A DNA stretch of 64,000 nucleotides, from positions 2,936,202 through 3,000,201 of the forward strand of contig JANVCC010009742.1 in NCBI GenBank assembly GCA_025345505.1, in the 5' to 3' direction. The position numbers were made by a program, and so were the translations under genes. Numbering within the stretch: position 1 is the first letter of the stretch; the number at the start of each line of letters is the position of its first letter. Source of the DNA: Todiramphus chloris collaris. Its lineage: Eukaryota > Chordata > Aves > Coraciiformes > Alcedinidae. The notes beneath the pieces were generated by a model. That model saw nothing but the letters and a program-made list of their open reading frames with translations, searched no databases and was not told where the DNA came from. Positions 62,542-64,000 of the stretch are shown piece by piece.

Positions 62542-62585
<44 letters not shown>

Positions 62586-62612
62586 GGAGTTCGAATCTCT
62601 CCGCTCCGACCA
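62536..62612 (+). tRNA. tRNA-Pro (TGG)
   Basis: The 77-nt cloverleaf has the 7-bp acceptor CGGAGCG/CGCTCCG and an anticodon stem TCTGG/CCAGA with loop TTTGGGA, giving anticodon TGG at 62570-62572. The T-arm contains GTTCGAATC, and CCA is encoded at 62610-62612. Confidence 0.97.
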
Positions 62613-62688
62613 TTTCAACCGATGATGCTGCTGGTACTGAACCGAAGCCTGTACTATATCGGGATTTCAGACAAAGGGATTTCTTCTA

Positions 62689-62994
62689 ATGGCAGCACGT
62701 ATTTACCGCCCCGCAAAAACAGCCATGCAGTCCGGCAAGGCCAAGACCGAAAGCTGGATGCTGGAATTCGAGCCGGAACAGCCGCGCAAGGTTGAGCCGC
62801 TGATGGGCTATACGTCGTCGCGCGACATGAAGAGCCAGATCCGCCTGTCCTTCGAAACGAAGGAAGAGGCAATCGCCTATGCACAGAAGAACGGCATTGC
62901 CTATTCGGTGCAGGAACCCAAGGAAACAAGACGGCGCGTTGTCTCCTATTCGGAAAACTTCCGCTTTGACCGCAAGCAGCCCTGGACGCACTGA
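62689..62994 (+). CDS. NADH dehydrogenase accessory subunit, NDUFS4-like (ETC complex I)
   Basis: This 101-residue protein has the family signature MAARIYRPAKTAMQSGKAKT, WMLEFEP, GYTSSRDMKSQIRLSFETKEEAIAYA and a C-terminal ENFRFDRKQPWTH. It is the alphaproteobacterial homologue of mitochondrial complex I subunit NDUFS4 (18 kDa), which stabilises the NADH-oxidising arm. It stands between two tRNA genes, unlinked here to the nuo operon. Confidence 0.93.
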   Translation: MAARIYRPAKTAMQSGKAKTESWMLEFEPEQPRKVEPLMGYTSSRDMKSQIRLSFETKEEAIAYAQKNGIAYSVQEPKETRRRVVSYSENFRFDRKQPWTH

Positions 62995-63066
62995 TTCTTT
63001 GACGTTTGGCCTTGTTTGCAGTTTGTTCGGATTTCCCGGCGATACTGTGATCGCCGGTGTAAAACT

Positions 63067-63143
63067 GGTCCCGTAGCTCAGCTGGATAGAGCACCGGCCT
63101 TCTAAGCCGACGGTCGCTGGTTCGAATCCAGCCGGGATCGCCA
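63067..63143 (+). tRNA. tRNA-Arg (TCT)
   Basis: The 77-nt cloverleaf has acceptor GGTCCCG/CGGGATC (one G-U) and an anticodon loop CTTCTAA with anticodon TCT at 63101-63103. The T-arm is GCTGG-TTCGAAT-CCAGC, and CCA is encoded at 63141-63143. The outermost anticodon-stem pair is a C-A mismatch. Confidence 0.96.
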
Positions 63144-63252
63144 CTTACCAAAGAGAACCAGTTCTGTTTCCCGGATAGCGAGGCAATCCGGCTGTTGATT
63201 TGCTGTGCAAACCAACAAGCTTTCATAGAGGCCGGTCGAAGCAGGAACGGTG

Positions 63253-63423
63253 TTAGCCGCCGAGTTCGGCAACTTTCTTGCGAAGCGCCAATACTTCCTC
63301 CACCAGCGTACTGACAACGTCTTTGAGAAACGCCACCTTGTGCTCCGGATCGTCAACAGTGTTGATAAGTTCGAGAGCACCGGGCAGAGAGTCAATCTCA
63401 TCAAATCTGTTGTTGTCGCCCAC
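63253..63423 (-). CDS. Small hypothetical protein (56 aa)
   Basis: GTG 63423 is preceded by GGGAGAAG about 5 nt upstream. The acidic product is predicted largely helical (FLKDVVSTLVEEVLALRKKVAEL has a heptad-like pattern). The in-frame extension upstream to 63753 runs antisense to the Gly-rich gene region and is not supported. Function is unknown. Confidence 0.55.
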   Translation of the reverse strand: MGDNNRFDEIDSLPGALELINTVDDPEHKVAFLKDVVSTLVEEVLALRKKVAELGG

Positions 63424-63550
63424 GCTTCTTCTCCCACTTTTTTGGAAGACAGAACAACATAGTCCAAATCGGGAAATCAAGGTGACAACGATGTCCCTGT
63501 CTGTGTGTCGCGCCCAGCGCCGAAGCCGTGTCGGCGGGCGACGTTGACAC

Positions 63551-63847
63551 CTATCGTCTGTGTCCGCCGCCGTTACCACCGCCGCCGTTACCGCCGCCAC
63601 CGTTACCACCGCCACCGTGACCGCCACCACCGTGACCGCCACCACCGTGACCCCCACCACCGTGACCCCCACCACCACGGGAGCTTCCCTTGCCCGGGTT
63701 GCTGCTCTTTGCCTTTCCGCTTTCCTTGGCGACGCTTTTGCGGGGCCCGCCAAAACTCAATCCAAATCGCGCTGCGTCCGCTGTGCTGACAAGCACAACG
63801 CTTGATAGGGTAAGGGCGGATATGGCGATAACGAGTATTTTCATCAT
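63551..63847 (-). CDS. Exported glycine-rich repeat protein
   Basis: This protein has 98 residues from ATG 63847 (or 97 from 63844). The signal peptide MMKILVIAISALTLSSVVLV ends near ADAAR. A Lys/Ser-rich linker (KSVAKESGKAKSSNPGKGSS) follows, then a tail of GGGGH and GGGGN pentapeptides ending HRR. Such His/Gly tails occur in surface or metal-binding proteins; no specific function can be stated. Confidence 0.75.
   Translation of the reverse strand: MMKILVIAISALTLSSVVLVSTADAARFGLSFGGPRKSVAKESGKAKSSNPGKGSSRGGGGHGGGGHGGGGHGGGGHGGGGNGGGGNGGGGNGGGHRR
63571..63675 (-). repeat. Seven 15-bp tandem repeats inside the Gly-rich gene
   Basis: Seven 15-bp units (for example CGTGACCGCCACCAC on the plus strand) encode GGGGH or GGGGN pentapeptides. 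The units fall into two blocks, GTTACC and GTGACC, showing recent duplication within each block. Confidence 0.9.
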
Positions 63848-64000
63848 TTTCGTTGCAATCCAAACAGGTGACAAGTTGCACGAAATCGAGATGGCTATGG
63901 CCGCCGTGTCAATGCAATTGTTGTTAAAATGACCACAAAATTGCGCAAAACATGGTCTTTCCGGTGAAGTGAACACGTCCTGATACCGCCCAGCCGCCTG

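Noticed and set aside
62277-62618. Minus-strand frame over tRNA-Pro
   Set aside because: The N-terminal peptide (RRDSNSRPSGPKPDALPG) is the known translation of an antisense tRNA.
62654-63226. Minus-strand frames over the complex I subunit and tRNA-Arg
   Set aside because: Part is antisense to tRNA-Arg (WIRTSDRRLRR string), the rest antisense to the NDUFS4-like gene.
63571-63675. CRISPR-like or regulatory tandem repeat
   Set aside because: The 15-bp units without spacers lie in frame in a coding sequence and encode pentapeptides.
63424-63753. Upstream extension of the 56-aa protein
   Set aside because: It reads through the Gly-rich gene in another frame and gives a Val/Thr low-complexity string; a GTG with good RBS lies at 63423.

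Overview
The window is high-GC alphaproteobacterial chromosome, almost certainly from the order Hyphomicrobiales (Rhizobiales), in the Phyllobacteriaceae/Brucellaceae range. The evidence is the gene order dnaB-alr-radA-cvpA-purF, rpsF-rpsR-DUF2232-rplI, fabD-fabG-acpP-fabF-mltG-yicC-gmk and lptF-lptG-lptD-surA-pdxA-rsmA, together with an Omp25/Omp31-type porin, a short DnaA-like HdaA and an NDUFS4-type complex I accessory subunit. A genus cannot be fixed from sequence reading alone. One run of 400 Ns (17567-17966) marks an assembly gap inside a gene.

Layout. 1-2437: a secreted alpha/beta hydrolase (cut by the window edge) and an exported repeat-like protein face a membrane-embedded AraC-type regulator. 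2445-9546: minus-strand housekeeping run (SDR, purF, cvpA, radA, alr, dnaB). 9861-13729: cfa, then the rplI/DUF2232/rpsR/rpsF ribosomal cluster. 14581-23759: plus-strand fatty-acid cluster (fabD, fabG, acpP, fabF, mltG, yicC, gmk), interrupted between fabG and acpP by a lipoprotein GH3 glycosidase. 23960-31565: minus-strand outer-membrane assembly operon (lptF, lptG, lptD, surA-like, pdxA, rsmA). 31835-37858: pepA, holC, small membrane and GNAT proteins, a cysteine-bearing winged-helix repressor divergent from an MFS exporter, and a GIY-YIG protein. 38028-46426: ABC-F ATPase, a GST, ndk, and a minus-strand run SDR-uvrC-pgsA-moaD-moaE-META. 46811-54980: porin, GST, RNase T2 with an exported neighbour, rlmJ, FMN reductase, DMT permease, GST and a molybdopterin oxidoreductase. 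55062-59974: a type II toxin-antitoxin pair, purM-purN, and a divergent CDP-alcohol transferase/AI-2E permease/hdaA operon. 60020-64000: accessory-looking stretch with an unknown protein, a LuxR-type regulator, a six-cysteine exported peptide, tRNA-Pro, the complex I accessory subunit, tRNA-Arg and two small genes, one glycine-rich.

The most distinctive non-coding signal is a family of six intergenic palindromic elements between 14 and 41 kb. They have 30-34 bp near-perfect inverted arms and a conserved centre. One copy carries the same base change in both arms so that pairing is kept, one has lost most of an arm, and one is flipped. A second, unrelated long inverted repeat lies at 48196-48356. 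No CRISPR array, prophage, transposase or integrase was seen. I did not find a clear undescribed defence or biosynthetic system. The best leads are the palindromic family, the GH3 insertion in the fab cluster, the membrane-AraC/exported-protein locus and the accessory stretch after hdaA.
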